A DNA stretch of 64,000 bases from Branchiostoma belcheri (GCF_001625305.1 NW_017802602.1:3495270-3559269); one strand, 5' to 3'; shown: positions 36,791 to 48,315, counted from the stretch's first letter. The notes: generated by a model from the letters alone, not told the origin. Numbers and translations: made by a program.

Positions 36791-37242
36791 CCCTGTCACG
36801 CATTCACGAATTTAGCCTCCCGAACACTAGCCGAAGGCCCCCGACCAAGGTTTCGGCGCAACGTCGGCTGGGTCGGCTGGTGTTCGTCGAATTCAGCTAC
36901 TGTATATGTTCGGCTGCGCCAGCCGTTTAGAAGAAACAACTTCAAACAGCACGCCAGCCGAATGTTTCAAAATAATTTAAAATACATGCACATGGGTGGT
37001 TGGTCGGTAGGTTGGACCATGGATGGTATAAGACTGTAAGTCAGCAGTATACCAACCAGCTATTCGGGAGTTTCAGGGCATGGTCGGGATTTAAATTTGA
37101 CTCAAATTTAACACAAATTCGTTTCGATATGTAAACAAAGGTAGTCGTGGTCTAAATCTGTTCAGAGTGCTTGGAAAGTCAGCCGAACCTGGTCGGCTGG
37201 TGTTCGGAAACTAAGGGGGAAGGTCGTGAATGTGTGACAGGG
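36791..37242. mobile_element. TIR element (MITE), unit 1 copy
   Basis: Ends CCCTGTCACGCATTCACGAA and reversed right end CCCTGTCACACATTCACGAC, followed on both sides by CGAACA(C)AGCCGA-type sequence. It lies in both duplication units, so it inserted before the duplication. No clear target duplication or transposase. Confidence 0.7.
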
Positions 37243-38194
37243 TCTTTATGAAAAAGGTACCAGGGGTGCTGTGCCCTGATTTGTATCTGGCACGTAGTCA
37301 TGTGTATAGCCTGTTGGGACCAGTGGACGCTTTAGACCTGATGCTAAGTATGGTTTTTACAATTACAAGGCTTCAAACGCTTATCTCTTGAAGCCACACG
37401 TTCAAGAACTTCCCCTGAACACCAACGTACCAAGCCTTTGAGGCAAATTTGAAGTCGGCTAGTGTTTGCAGGCCATATGCGGCTAAGTGTGACATGGACT
37501 TCACACGACTATACACAGAGGTTTATTTTAAACGCCTTAGACAAGATTCACCAGAAACACTGTGATGTAATTATGACAAACATTTCTGTAAAAGGAGAAA
37601 GAAAACTTTTTCAGAAGTAAATTTTATATCCTTCTGCAGATTTCTTGTGGTGAAAACAAGACTGTCATAAAAACGTCAGTAAAACAGTAAACAACCTTAA
37701 TGTTAATATTCAAACAGCCAGTTTCAGACAATCAACACAGCTTTATGTACAGTATTCTACACTCTAAATTAACGACTACATAATCATATAAGCACGTGTT
37801 CTTCAAACACATCGAGGCCTGAACCATGATTACAATTTTCAAAACAAGTATTCATGTATATCGAGACCTGCCATGTATCATGATTATAATTTTAATCGTA
37901 ATCATAAATATTAAAATCATTGAGTAACCATTTTCAGACAATCAGCATCATACGTAAGACTACGTAAGACAATCAACATACCTACATGCTACAAATGATG
38001 AAAGTACGTTGTTCCTTTCTGGACTTATCCGCTTTAAACGATTTCGGCAGAAGCTCGCCTGCACTTCCAGAACAAGCTGCTTGGGGGACAAAACCCACAC
38101 CACTTATTCCTGACAAGAAAAGCTTTCACCAAAAGTCCAAGACCGTGGCATGTCCAGGACAAAAGATACAAAAACCGAAAGTTCTGCAGGTTCA

Positions 38195-38395
38195 GCCACC
38201 AGGAGGCCCATATTTGACCTTGACCTTTGTTTTCCCATGACCTACCAACATAGCCAATATCATAACAATCCATTAAGGCGTTCTGAAGTTGACTACAAAT
38301 GTGCGGAAACACAAACACACAGGCGGACACACACAGAGGCACACAGACACACCAAAAACGATACCTCCATTTTTCAAGAGGTAACGGTTTTTGGC
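38195..38395 (+). repeat. Dispersed repeat before LRR gene 1
   Basis: Same family as 5163-5338: AGGAGGCCCATATTTGACC, CAATCCATTAAGGCGTTC, ACCTCCATTTTTCAAGAGGT. The open frame that runs through it in line with the LRR gene is fortuitous; the LRR start codon lies downstream of a good acceptor. Confidence 0.65.
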
Positions 38396-38434
38396 GTAAC
38401 AGGGCTTCCTGTTCTTTTTAGGTGGCAGGACAAC

Positions 38435-40947
38435 ATGGGAAGCAAACTACTAATTTTCCTTCTCATCATCCTGAAAACGAGCACGCCAGAAGCTGACTGC
38501 AGGTGTTCACATTTTTATCACTGCCGATGTGACAATAAGGACCTTACCAGGATCCCACAGGACTTCAAAACATCCATCAGGAGTTTAAGTTTAAGATCTA
38601 ATTCTATTGCGATTCTATGTCAGTCTGAGCTGTCACGGTATAAGAATTTGGATTACTTGGATTTGATGGAAAGTGGCATTCACATTGTTGATTGTTTCCC
38701 CAATCTACCCAAGCTCGTAAAGTTGTTCTTAATGAAAAACAAAATAAGTAACATCCAAGCCTGTACATTTTCAAATCTACCCAAGCTACAATGGTTGTTC
38801 TTGCCCGACAACCAGATAACAACGATTCAGTCAGGTACTTTTGCAAATCTACACCAGTTACAGCGTTTATTCCTGTCTGAGAACCAGATAACAATGATTC
38901 AGTCTGACACATTTGCAAATCTACACTTGCTACAAGAGTTGATCCTGGGCCGCAACCAGATAACAATGATTCCACCTGGTACACTTGCAAATCTAACCAG
39001 ACTTTGCAAGTTGGGCCTGTCCCAAAACAAATAAAAACGATTCAGACTGATGTATTTGCAAATCTTTCCCAGCTCAAAGTACTATTTCTGTCGTTTAATC
39101 AAATAACAATGATTCCACCTGGTACATTTGCAAATCTGCACTTGCTACAACAGTTGTTCCTGGGCGGCAACCGGATAACAATGATTCGACCTGGTACACT
39201 TGCAAATCTAACCCAACTCCGCAAGTTGGACCTGTCCGCTAACAAAATAAAAACGATTCAGGCTGATGTATTTGCAAATCTTTCCCAGCTCAAAGTACTA
39301 TTTCTGTCGTTTAATCAAATAACAATGGTTCAACCTGGTACACTTGCAAATCTAACCAGACTTTGCAAGTTGGACCTGTCCCATAACAAAATAAAAATGA
39401 TTCAGACTGATGTATTTGCAAGTCTTTCCCAGCTCAAAGAACTATTTCTGTCGTCTAATCAAATAACAATGATTCCACCTGGTACATTTGCAAATCTGCA
39501 CTTGCTACAACAGTTGTTCCTGGGCGGCAACCGGATAACAATGATTCCACCTGGTACACTTGCAAATCTAACCCAACTCCGCAAGTTGGACCTGTCCGCT
39601 AACAAAATAAAAACGATTCAGGCTGATGTATTTGCAAATCTTTCCCAGCTCAAAGAACTATTACTGTCGTTTAACCAGATAACAATGATTGAGACTGGTG
39701 CACTTTCAAATCTGCCCCAACTCCAGAAATTGGACCTTCGGGCGAACAAGATGTTTGCCATTTTCCCTTTAGCGTATGGCATGTCGCCATATATTCCTGT
39801 CATAAAACTTGAGAGAAACCCTTGGCACTGTGACTGCAGAATGGCTGCCCTCATTCCTTCATTCAAAGAGCAGATAGTATGTGACCAACCCTCCAAATTG
39901 AAGGGACAGAAGCTTGCAAAGGTTAAAACAGAAGAATTGATATGTAAAGAGCCCACCGTATCAACACTAACTGTTGATATCCAAACCTCATCTGCAATGT
40001 TAACATCTTTAGTTGTTAACACTCAAGAATTGACATATAAAAAGCCAACCACATCAACACTGACAACAGTAACTGTGTCAACACCTTTGTTTGGCAACAC
40101 AGAAAGCCATGCTAGCCCGACAGCGTATTCTGTAGGGTCGACCTCCATTGCTACACTGCCAGCTGACATACAAGTAAGCTCTATTAACCCTAACAATGGC
40201 ACTGCCACCTTTCGCTATTTCTGGTACTTCAAACACAATGCTGGCTTGACAGCGTGTCTTGCAGGCAAAACTAACAAACCAACAGCAACTCTAGCTTCAC
40301 CCCTGGCAATCACTTCAGACAACCCCGGAATCAGCAGCTCCCCAAAACCTACGCCAGGGAGGCCCATAGCTGCTCTCATTATCTCTATCTGGGTTCCAGT
40401 AGTTGGCTTTGCCCTGATCGGATTAATCATTTTTATAATGAGGAGTGACGGAGATCCAAATGCTTTCGTTAAGAGTAGGCGCACAAATCAAACCGTTTCT
40501 GTGATGACCAGTGGTCATGATAACGAGTGTAAAGATGTTGGCAACAATCATGATCAGTTTCAGGCTATCACTGAATCTAACACAAACGTCAAAGAAGTTG
40601 TAATGGCCATTGGCCAAGATGACCACAATGACGACATTCATAACCATCAAGATCAGACAAGGCAGTGTCAGGTTCAGGCCATCATTGAGACTGGCACAAT
40701 CGTCACTGCCACTGCAATGACCAGTGGCCATGATCGGGCACAGCAGGGCATGTCTCAGACCATCACTGAATCCAACATGTCCCAGGCCATCAGAAAATCA
40801 GAAGATACTTTAAATCCAACTTATGGTGCAACTCCTCAAATAGGGCGGGTTCCCTCTCGGGCCATGAGTGAACCCTCGTGTGCTAGTAATCCATCTTACG
40901 GCACAGAGTTGACTGTCTCTCAGTCAAATTCGCAGTACCAAAAATAG
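38435..40947 (+). CDS. LRR transmembrane receptor, copy 1 (17 LRRs, frameshifted)
   Basis: Intronless coding region starting at the ATG after TTTTTAG/GTGGCAGGACAAC (MGSKLLIFLLIILK signal peptide). A cysteine-rich cap (CRCSHFYHCRCDNKDL) is followed by about 17 LRRs of 24 residues (LQQLFLGGNRITMIPPGT type) and an LRR C-terminal cap (NPWHCDCRMAAL). Then come a Thr-rich stalk, one membrane helix (AALIISIWVPVVGFALIGL) and a tail with TSGHD repeats and NPTYG and NPSYG motifs. One A is missing in the run at 39029-39031 compared with every sister module. The frame therefore closes at 39034 after 199 codons, and the rest (to 40947) reads in another frame. This could be a pseudogene, a null allele or a sequencing slip. 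Surface recognition is the likely role of the intact family. Confidence 0.85.
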
Positions 40948-40995
40948 AAAGACCGTGATTCGATCCGAATGCATCAAATGGCTTCATGCCTCGAC

Positions 40996-41034
40996 TACCA
41001 TTGAAATACCACTTTTACTGGTATTTCAATGGTA
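40996..41034. repeat. Perfect 16-bp stem hairpin after LRR copy 1
   Basis: TACCATTGAAATACCA, a 7-base loop CTTTTAC, then TGGTATTTCAATGGTA. Lies 49 bases past the stop and is conserved unchanged in unit 2 (47549-47587). Confidence 0.9.
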
Positions 41035-42925
41035 AGATAAGATAATATAAGATATTAGTAAAAGAACTGGGTATTTGTCTTTTTACATATGACAATTCTT
41101 ACATCCTTTTTTTGTCGGAGTCTGAAATATTTAAGTGCAAGCAAGTAGTCAACATAGAGAACTTGAATGCATCTTATTCAGAGCCGTATTAATACGCAGT
41201 TCTTTGCCTGTCAAGCTTAAGGGTACGGATCAGGCACGGCCCTGGCTAGTCTCAGCGTATCCAAGAAAATACATGTGCCCCCGGGCAAGGTTTTAAATAC
41301 GTGTGAACTGGTGCCTGAGCACGGTTCTGCATAAAGAACGGTTCATATTTTAATATGCTTCATCCACATTCATCATCCATCCATCATCACTACATAACTG
41401 ATTTTTTCAAAATGAACCTGACCATTACACCTTTGCCGTCACATATCGACTGACATTTTTTCCCTTTTAATTACTATTGTAGCAATTATGGTTAAATGTA
41501 GTTTTACAACAGCTCTTATTATCGATCATGTCATGGTAGTGTTTTGTTAATCAATATGTTTAATGTATATTAGAATCCAAACAGAGTGATACTACACGTA
41601 GTAAAAATCAGTGATGGACAATGTCCGAATTTGATACATGTTAATACTTAAGTACTTTCCTAAATTAGTTTACTGAATAGCAGGCAGTAAGTCTAAGTTG
41701 GAAGAAGAATTTTTTGTGGTACAATAAGTAAAAAAATGAGTTAGTGGGATAAAGAATAATAGACTTTAATTTCAGCTTATCAAGTATTAATCACAAAATT
41801 TCCGAAAATCTATAAGAATACCATTGTTAGACATTATGAATACATTGCATGGGCCAGGTGGCATTGTCAATTTGATTTCATTATTTCACTTTTTTATGTT
41901 TAATTAAGGATCATATCAATTGTGGGAAAGATAAAAATATTACAATGAATTGCCAAAAGAAGCTACAAGTATGTAAAATGTTAACAGCGACAACGAAGCT
42001 TATTCAAGAGCAGACAGGAAGTCTAAGTCGGAGGAATGATCTGTTGTGATACAATGAGTAAACAAATGGTTCGTTATTTATAGAATATATTAATAAAAGA
42101 CTTAATTTTTCAGCCTATGAAGTTAAATTGCTACGAGAAACATAAAGCTATGTAAAATGTCAAGAGCGGCATGCTTGTTGGTCAAAGTTGCTGTTTGAGA
42201 GACAATGATTTTAATAATTTCGGAAAGATAACAAAAGCAAAACGTTTAGTGTATGAACAGCCCATTGCTTTAGGGGGGGGGGGTATAATTGTACATAAGT
42301 ATGGACAGTTTTAGTTTGAATATATAGTAGCAGAGCAAAGTATTGTCTTAAATGTAAAAATTACGTTTGGTACAATTTGAAGTAAATTGTCATTATTACT
42401 GTTTTTAAATTACTTTGGCCTTTACATATGGTAATACCGGTTGCAATTTTCGTTTTTAAAGAACTCTTTGTGGTCTATCGTAACAGTTCTTATTATCAAT
42501 GATGCTATGTTTTGTAAATCAATATATTTCAATGTTGATGTATTTTAGAATCCTGAAAGAGCAGTGGTATGTTTTTACAAATTACCAACGATTAATATTT
42601 GAATAAAGTACATTGTGGTCAACTTACTAAACTAGTGTGTTTGTGTTTGTGTGGTTGTTTTTATGTGTGTATGTGTGTGTGTGTGTGTGTGTGTGAGTGT
42701 GTGTATGTGTGTGTGTGTGTGAGTGTGTTTGTGTGTGTTTGCGCGCGCGCGCAATTTACCCGGCATACCATGAAATTCTATGATAGAAATTGCATATAAG
42801 CATACAAGATGTTAATAATGGTTAGAATGGGAGTGTAATTAAACATGAAACCCATAAAATCTTAATGTTTAAACAGAAATTAACAAATTTCCTAAAAACT
42901 GACAGTCAGAAAGCCGTTGCCATGG
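41035..42925. other. Non-coding part of duplication unit 1
   Basis: AT-rich, with internal short direct repeats (CAGGCAGTAAGTCTAAG near 41683 and CAGGAAGTCTAAGTCGG near 42015), a G run at 42273-42282 and a (TG)n tract at about 42660-42752 ending in (GC)n. No gene recognised. Confidence 0.5.
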
Positions 42926-42934
42926 CAATACGAA

Positions 42935-43150
42935 ATCAGAAGTAAATTTCTTATTCCTCTGCAGATTTTCTGTGGTGAAAACAAAGTCATAAAAACGTCA
43001 GTAAAACAGTAGACAACCTTAATGTTAATATTCAAACAGCCAGTTTCAGACAATCAACACAGCTTTATGTACAGTATTTTACACTATAAAGGAACAACTA
43101 CATAATTATATAAGCACGTGTTCTTCAAACACATCGAGGCCTGAACCATC
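42935..43150. repeat. Third partial copy of the inter-gene module
   Basis: Matches 37610-37835 and 44640-44870 (TCTGTGGTGAAAACAA, CCTTAATGTTAATATTCAAA, AGCACGTGTTCTTCAAAC), then jumps straight into the unit start. It marks the recombination junction or a lost third unit. Confidence 0.8.
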
Positions 43151-43512
43151 ATACGTAAGACCAATCTTGGGTTGTTTGTCACACGGCATTACGGATCAGC
43201 TACCGAGGGACGCACCCAACAAGACCAACCGCGGTGTCTCAGGCGTTCTACACGGGTTCCTCCCCAGATATTACCAACTGAAGGTTTTCTGACTGGCCTA
43301 TTAAAAAGGTATGTGTCTACCAGTGGATATAATGTTAAATTATGATGACAGTTAAATATACTTTCATGTGGTTCAATTCTAGAAGGAGATTTTAAAGGCC
43401 CAGAGAATTGTAGCGTTTTCTGACCCCTAGCGAAGGTAGCTGCCTGTCAAAAATCCCAACAATCAGAAAACGTTTAGCGATCTTGCACAAGAACAAAATT
43501 TCAGCATGGAGA

Positions 43513-43910
43513 CCTGTCGCATATTCACGAATTTAGCCTCCCGAACACTAGCCGAACGCCCCCGACCATGCTTTCGATGAAAAGTCGGCTCCTGTTCGTC
43601 GAATTCGGCTACGCCAGCCAAATATTTCAAAATACATGCTTTGAAAACATTTGGTGGTCCGTCGGGAGGTTCTACCATGGGTGGTATTCGACTGCATGTC
43701 AACAGAATACCCAACCAGCCATTAAGTCAGCCGTTTTTATGGCATGTTCGGGGTTTAAATTTGACTCAAATTTAACACAAATTCGTTTCGATTCGTTAAC
43801 AAAGGTAGTCGTAGCCTAAATCTGGCCACAGTGCTCGCAAAAGTCAGCTGAACCTGGTCGGCTGGTGTTCGGGAACAAATTAGGGGGAAGGTCGTGAATG
43901 TGTGACAGGG
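43513..43910. mobile_element. TIR element (MITE), unit 2 copy
   Basis: Counterpart of 36791-37242, somewhat shorter inside. Its right end GTCGTGAATGTGTGACAGGG is intact. Confidence 0.7.
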
Positions 43911-43983
43911 GCAGGCTTCATGAAAAAGGCACCAGGGGTGCTGACCTGTGTGCCCTGACATTTAATGTATGTAGCCATGTAGC

Positions 43984-44330
43984 CAGGGCTCGAAATACTG
44001 GGTACATGTGCACCTTAGCGCACTGTGCACCCATTTTTTTTTCTGTGGGTGCACTGGTGCACCCAAATATTTTTGTAGGTATTTTTGTACATATTAAATG
44101 TAAAAAGTAATACTGGGTATTCTTGGCATCTAGGTGTCAGAAAATGTTTGTTGTAGTACTTGTTTAAGATTTTGAAGCCAGCTCTCATTTCAGATTCAAG
44201 CTCAGAAGAGGAGCAGTAAGATCTGTAATTAGGTTTTGTTTTATATGGTCCACCCAAAAAATTTTCTGTGGACCTAAATTTTTAGGTTGGGTGCAGTGCA
44301 CCTATTCCCAAAATTGAATTTCGAACCCTG
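43984..44330. mobile_element. hAT-type non-autonomous element, 347 bp, 8-bp TSD
   Basis: Termini CAGGGCTCGAAATAC and reversed CAGGGTTCGAAATTC, flanked by CATGTAGC at 43976-43983 and 44331-44338. The termini and the 8-bp duplication are characteristic of the hAT superfamily. It is absent at the matching position of unit 1, so it landed after the segmental duplication. There is no transposase inside. Confidence 0.93.
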
Positions 44331-45224
44331 CATGTAGCCTGTTGGGATCAGTAGAGTTTATAGACCTGTTGATAAGTATGATTTTTTTATTCTTACAAAG
44401 CTTCAAACAGCTTATCTCTTGAAGCCACACATTCAGAAACTTCCTCTGAACACCAACGTACCAAGCCTTTGAGGCAAATTTGAATTCGGCTAGTGTTTGC
44501 AGGCCATATACGGCTAAGTGTGACACGGACTTCACACGGCTATACACAGAGGTTTATTTTAAACGCCTTAAGACAAGATACACCAGAAACACTGTAATGT
44601 AATTTTGACAAACATTTCTGTAAAAGGAGAAAGAAAACTTTTTCAGACGTAAATTTTATATCCTTCTGCAGATTTCTTGTGGTGAAAACAAGACTGTCAT
44701 AAAAACGCCGGTAAAACGGTAAACAACCTTAATGTTAATATTCAAACAGCCAGTTTCAGACAATCAACGCAGCTCTATGTACAGTATTCTACACTCTAAA
44801 TTAACAACTACATAATCATATAAGCACGTGTTCTTCAAACACATCGAGGCTTGAACCATGATTACAATTTTCAAAACGAGTATTCATGTATATCGAGACC
44901 TGTATCATGATTATAATTTTAATCGTAATCATAAATATTAAAATCATTGAGTAACCATTTTCGAATCAAATCAGCATCATACGTAAGACTACGTAAGACA
45001 ATCAACATACCTACATGCTACAAATGATGAAAATACGTTGTTCCTTTCTGGACTTATCCGCTTTAAACGATTTCGGCAGAAGCTCGCCTGCACTTCCAGA
45101 ACAAGCTGCTTGGGGGACAAAACCCACACCACTTATTCCTGACAGGAAAAGCTTTCACCCAAAAACCAAGACCGTAGCATGTCCAGGACAAAAGATACAA
45201 AAACCGAAAGTTCTGCAGGTTCAG

Positions 45225-45424
45225 CCACCAGGAGGCCCATATTTGACCTTGACCTTTGTTTTCCCATGACCTACCAACATAGCCAATATCATAACAATCC
45301 ATTAAGGCGTTCTGAAGTTGACTACAAATGTGCGGAAACACAAACACACAGGCGGACACACACAGAGGCACACAGACACACCAAAAACGATACCTCCATT
45401 TTTCAAGAGGTAACGGCTTTTGGC
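45225..45424 (+). repeat. Dispersed repeat before LRR gene 2
   Basis: Unit 2 copy of 38195-38395, nearly identical to it. Confidence 0.65.
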
Positions 45425-45463
45425 GTAACAGGGCTTCCTGTTCTTTTTAGGTGGCGGGACAAC

Positions 45464-47500
45464 ATGGGAAGCAAACTACTAATTTTCCTTCTCATCATCC
45501 TGAAAACGACCACGCCAGAAGCTGACTGCAGGTGTTCACATCTTTATCACTGCCAGTGTGACAATAAGGACCTTACCAGTATCCCACAGGACTTCAAAAC
45601 ATCCACCAAGCGTTTAAGTTTCAGATATAATTCTATTCCGATTCTTTGTCAGTCTGAGCTGTTACGATACAAGAATTTGGATCACTTGGATTTGGATTGG
45701 AATGGCATTCACATTGTTGATTGTTTCCCCAATCTACCCAAGCTCGTAAAGTTGTTCTTAATGAATAACAAAATAAGCAACATCCAACCCTGTACATTTA
45801 GAAATACACCCAAGCTACAATGGTTGGCCCTGGCCAACAACCAGATAGCAACGATTCAGCCAGGTACGCTTGCAAATCTACAACAGTTAAAGAATTTATT
45901 CCTGTCCGATAACCACATAACGGTGATTCAGTCTGGTACACTTGCAAATCTACACTTGCTACAACAGTTGTTCCTGGGCCGCAACCAGATAACAATGATT
46001 CAACCTGGTTCACTTGCAAATCTAACCCAACTCCGCAAGTTGGACCTGTCCGCTAACAAAATAAAAACGATTCAGACTGATGTATTTGCAAATCTTTCCC
46101 AGCTCAAAGTACTATTTCTGTCGTTTAACCAGATAACAATGATTCAATCTGGTACATTTGGAAATCTACATTTGCTACAACAGTTGTTCCTGGGCGAAAA
46201 CCAGATAACAATGATTGAGGCTGGTGCACTTTCAAATCTGTCCCAACTCCAGAAATTGGACCTTCGGTCGAACAAGATGTTTGCCATTTTCCCTTTAGCG
46301 TATGGCTTGTCGCCATCTATTCCTGTCATAAAACTTGAGAGAAACCCTTGGCACTGTGATTGCAGAATGGCTGCCCTCAGGGCAAACACGACTAAATTTC
46401 CTTCATTCAAAGAGCACATAGTATGTGACCAACCCTCCAAATTCAAGGGACAGAAGCTTGCAGAGGTTAACACAGAAGAATTGATATGTAAAGAGCCCAC
46501 CGTATCAACACTAAGTGTTGATATCCAAACCTCATCTGCAATGTTAACATCTTTAGTTGGTAACGCTAAGGAAGTGACATATAAAAAGCCAACCACATCA
46601 AAACTGACAACAGTAACTGTGTCAACACCTTTGTTTGGCAACACAGAAAGCCATGCTAGCCCAACAGCGTATTCTGTAGGCTCGACCTCCATTGCTACAC
46701 TGCCAGCTGACATAAAAGTAAGCTCTAATAACCCTAACAATGGCACTGTCACCTCTCGCTATTTCTGGTACTTCAAACACTATGCTGGCTTGACAGCGTG
46801 TCTTGCAGGCAAAACTAACAAACCAACAGCAACTCTAGCTTCACCCCTGGCAATCACTTCAGACAACCCCGGAATCAGCAGCTCCCCAAAACCTACGCCA
46901 GGGAGGCCCATAGCTGCTCTCATTATCTCTATCTGGGTTACAGTAGTTGGCTTTGCCCTGATCGGTGCCATTATTTTTATAATGAGGTACACGTGGAGTG
47001 ACGGAGATCCAACTGCTTTCGTTAAGAGTAGGCGCACAAATCAAACCGTTTCTGTGATGACCAGTGGTCATGATAACGAGTGTAAAGATGTTGGCAACAA
47101 TCATGATCAGTTTCAGGCTATCACTGAATCTAACACAAACGCCAAAGAAGTTGTAATGGCCATTGGCCAAGATGACAACAATGACGATATTCATAACCAT
47201 CAAGATCAGACAAGGCAGTTTCAGGTTCAGGCCATCATTGAAACTGGCACAATCGCCACTGCCACTGCAATGACCAGTGGCCATGATCGGGCACACCAGG
47301 GCATGTCTCAGACCATCACTGAATCCAACATGTCTCAGGCCATCAGAAAATCAGAAGATACTTTAAATCCTTCTTATGGTGAAATTCCTCAGACAGGGCG
47401 GGTTCTTTCTCAGGCCAACAGTGAACCCTCGTGTGCTAGTAATCCATCTTATGGCACAGAGTTGACTGTCTCTCAGTCAAATTCGCAGTACCAAAAGTAG
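45464..47500 (+). CDS. LRR transmembrane receptor, copy 2 (10 LRRs, intact)
   Basis: Single exon, 678 residues from the ATG that opens MGSKLLIFLLIILK. An upstream in-frame ATG (45179) lies in repeat DNA before a consensus acceptor and was not chosen. Order: signal peptide; N-terminal Cys cap (CRCSHLYHCQCDN); about 10 LRRs (LFLSDNHITVIQSG, LDLSANKIKTIQTD); C-terminal cap (NPWHCDCRMAALRANTTKF); Thr/Ser-rich stalk; membrane helix (AALIISIWVTVVGFALIGAI); and a cytoplasmic tail with repeated MTSGHD..ITESNT units, two NPSYG motifs and a final YGTELTVSQSN. Nearly identical to copy 1 in stalk, helix and tail, but with seven fewer LRRs. It has the build of amphioxus LRR surface receptors. There is no TIR or death domain, so signalling would go through the tyrosine motifs. 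Ligand unknown. Confidence 0.9.
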   Translation: MGSKLLIFLLIILKTTTPEADCRCSHLYHCQCDNKDLTSIPQDFKTSTKRLSFRYNSIPILCQSELLRYKNLDHLDLDWNGIHIVDCFPNLPKLVKLFLMNNKISNIQPCTFRNTPKLQWLALANNQIATIQPGTLANLQQLKNLFLSDNHITVIQSGTLANLHLLQQLFLGRNQITMIQPGSLANLTQLRKLDLSANKIKTIQTDVFANLSQLKVLFLSFNQITMIQSGTFGNLHLLQQLFLGENQITMIEAGALSNLSQLQKLDLRSNKMFAIFPLAYGLSPSIPVIKLERNPWHCDCRMAALRANTTKFPSFKEHIVCDQPSKFKGQKLAEVNTEELICKEPTVSTLSVDIQTSSAMLTSLVGNAKEVTYKKPTTSKLTTVTVSTPLFGNTESHASPTAYSVGSTSIATLPADIKVSSNNPNNGTVTSRYFWYFKHYAGLTACLAGKTNKPTATLASPLAITSDNPGISSSPKPTPGRPIAALIISIWVTVVGFALIGAIIFIMRYTWSDGDPTAFVKSRRTNQTVSVMTSGHDNECKDVGNNHDQFQAITESNTNAKEVVMAIGQDDNNDDIHNHQDQTRQFQVQAIIETGTIATATAMTSGHDRAHQGMSQTITESNMSQAIRKSEDTLNPSYGEIPQTGRVLSQANSEPSCASNPSYGTELTVSQSNSQYQK

Positions 47501-47548
47501 AAAGACCGTGATTTTATCTGAATGCATCAAATGGCTTCATGCCTCGAC

Positions 47549-47587
47549 TACCATTGAAATACCACTTTTACTGGTATTTCAATGGTA
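47549..47587. repeat. Perfect 16-bp stem hairpin after LRR copy 2
   Basis: Identical to 40996-41034 in stem and loop, 48 bases past the stop. Confidence 0.9.
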
Positions 47588-48315
47588 AGATAAGATAATA
47601 TAAGATATTAGTAAAAGAACTGGGTATTTGTCTTTTTACATGAATGACAATTTTTGTATCCTTTTTTTGTCGGAGTCTGAAAAAATGCAGCAAGTGGCCA
47701 ACATAGAGAACTTGAATGTATCGTATCCAGAATCGTATAAATACGCAGTTCTTTGCCTGTCAAGAGTACAGATCAGACACGGCACTGGCTAGTTTCAGCC
47801 TATCCAAGAACATACATGTGCCCCCGGCAAGGTTTTAAATACGTGCGAACTGGTGCCTGAGCACGGTTCTGCATAAAGAACGGTTCATATTTTAATATGT
47901 TTCATCCACATTATGGCATGGACTGAAATAGCACTTACCAATCAATAGTCATCATCACTACATAACTGAATTTTTAAAAATGAATCTGACCATTACACCT
48001 TTGCCGTCACATATCGACTGACATATTTTCCCTTTAATTACTATTGTAACAATTAACAATTATGGTTAAATGTAGTTTTACAACAGGTCCTGTTATCGAT
48101 GATGTTGTGGTAGTGTTTTGTAAATCAATTAATTTTAATGTATATTGGAATCCAAACAGAGTGGTACTACTACACGTAGTAGTATGTTTGTACACATCAT
48201 TGATGGACAATGTCCGAATAAAACATATGTTCAGTACCTTGCCAAATTAGTTACTGAATAGCAGGCAGTAAGTCTATGTAAAATGAATGATTGTTGTGGT
48301 ACAATGAGTATCGTG

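Larger units (their letters stand above)
36380..42925 (+). repeat. Tandem segmental duplication, unit 1
   Basis: Begins with GACCAATCTTGGGTTG..ACGGCATTACGG and ends near GCCGTTGCCATGGCAA. The same landmarks recur in order at 43156 and 49126. It contains a TIR element, a short direct-repeat module, the first LRR gene and a conserved 3' hairpin. A partial extra copy of the module at 37610-37835 sits at 42935-43150 between the units, and a diverged extra one at 36239-36390 before unit 1. Confidence 0.9.

Noticed and set aside
38150-38434. N-terminal extension (MSRTKDTKTES..) of the LRR frames
   Set aside because: Lies in a dispersed repeat found also in eIF3B, upstream of a consensus acceptor. 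The signal peptide begins at 38435 and 45464.
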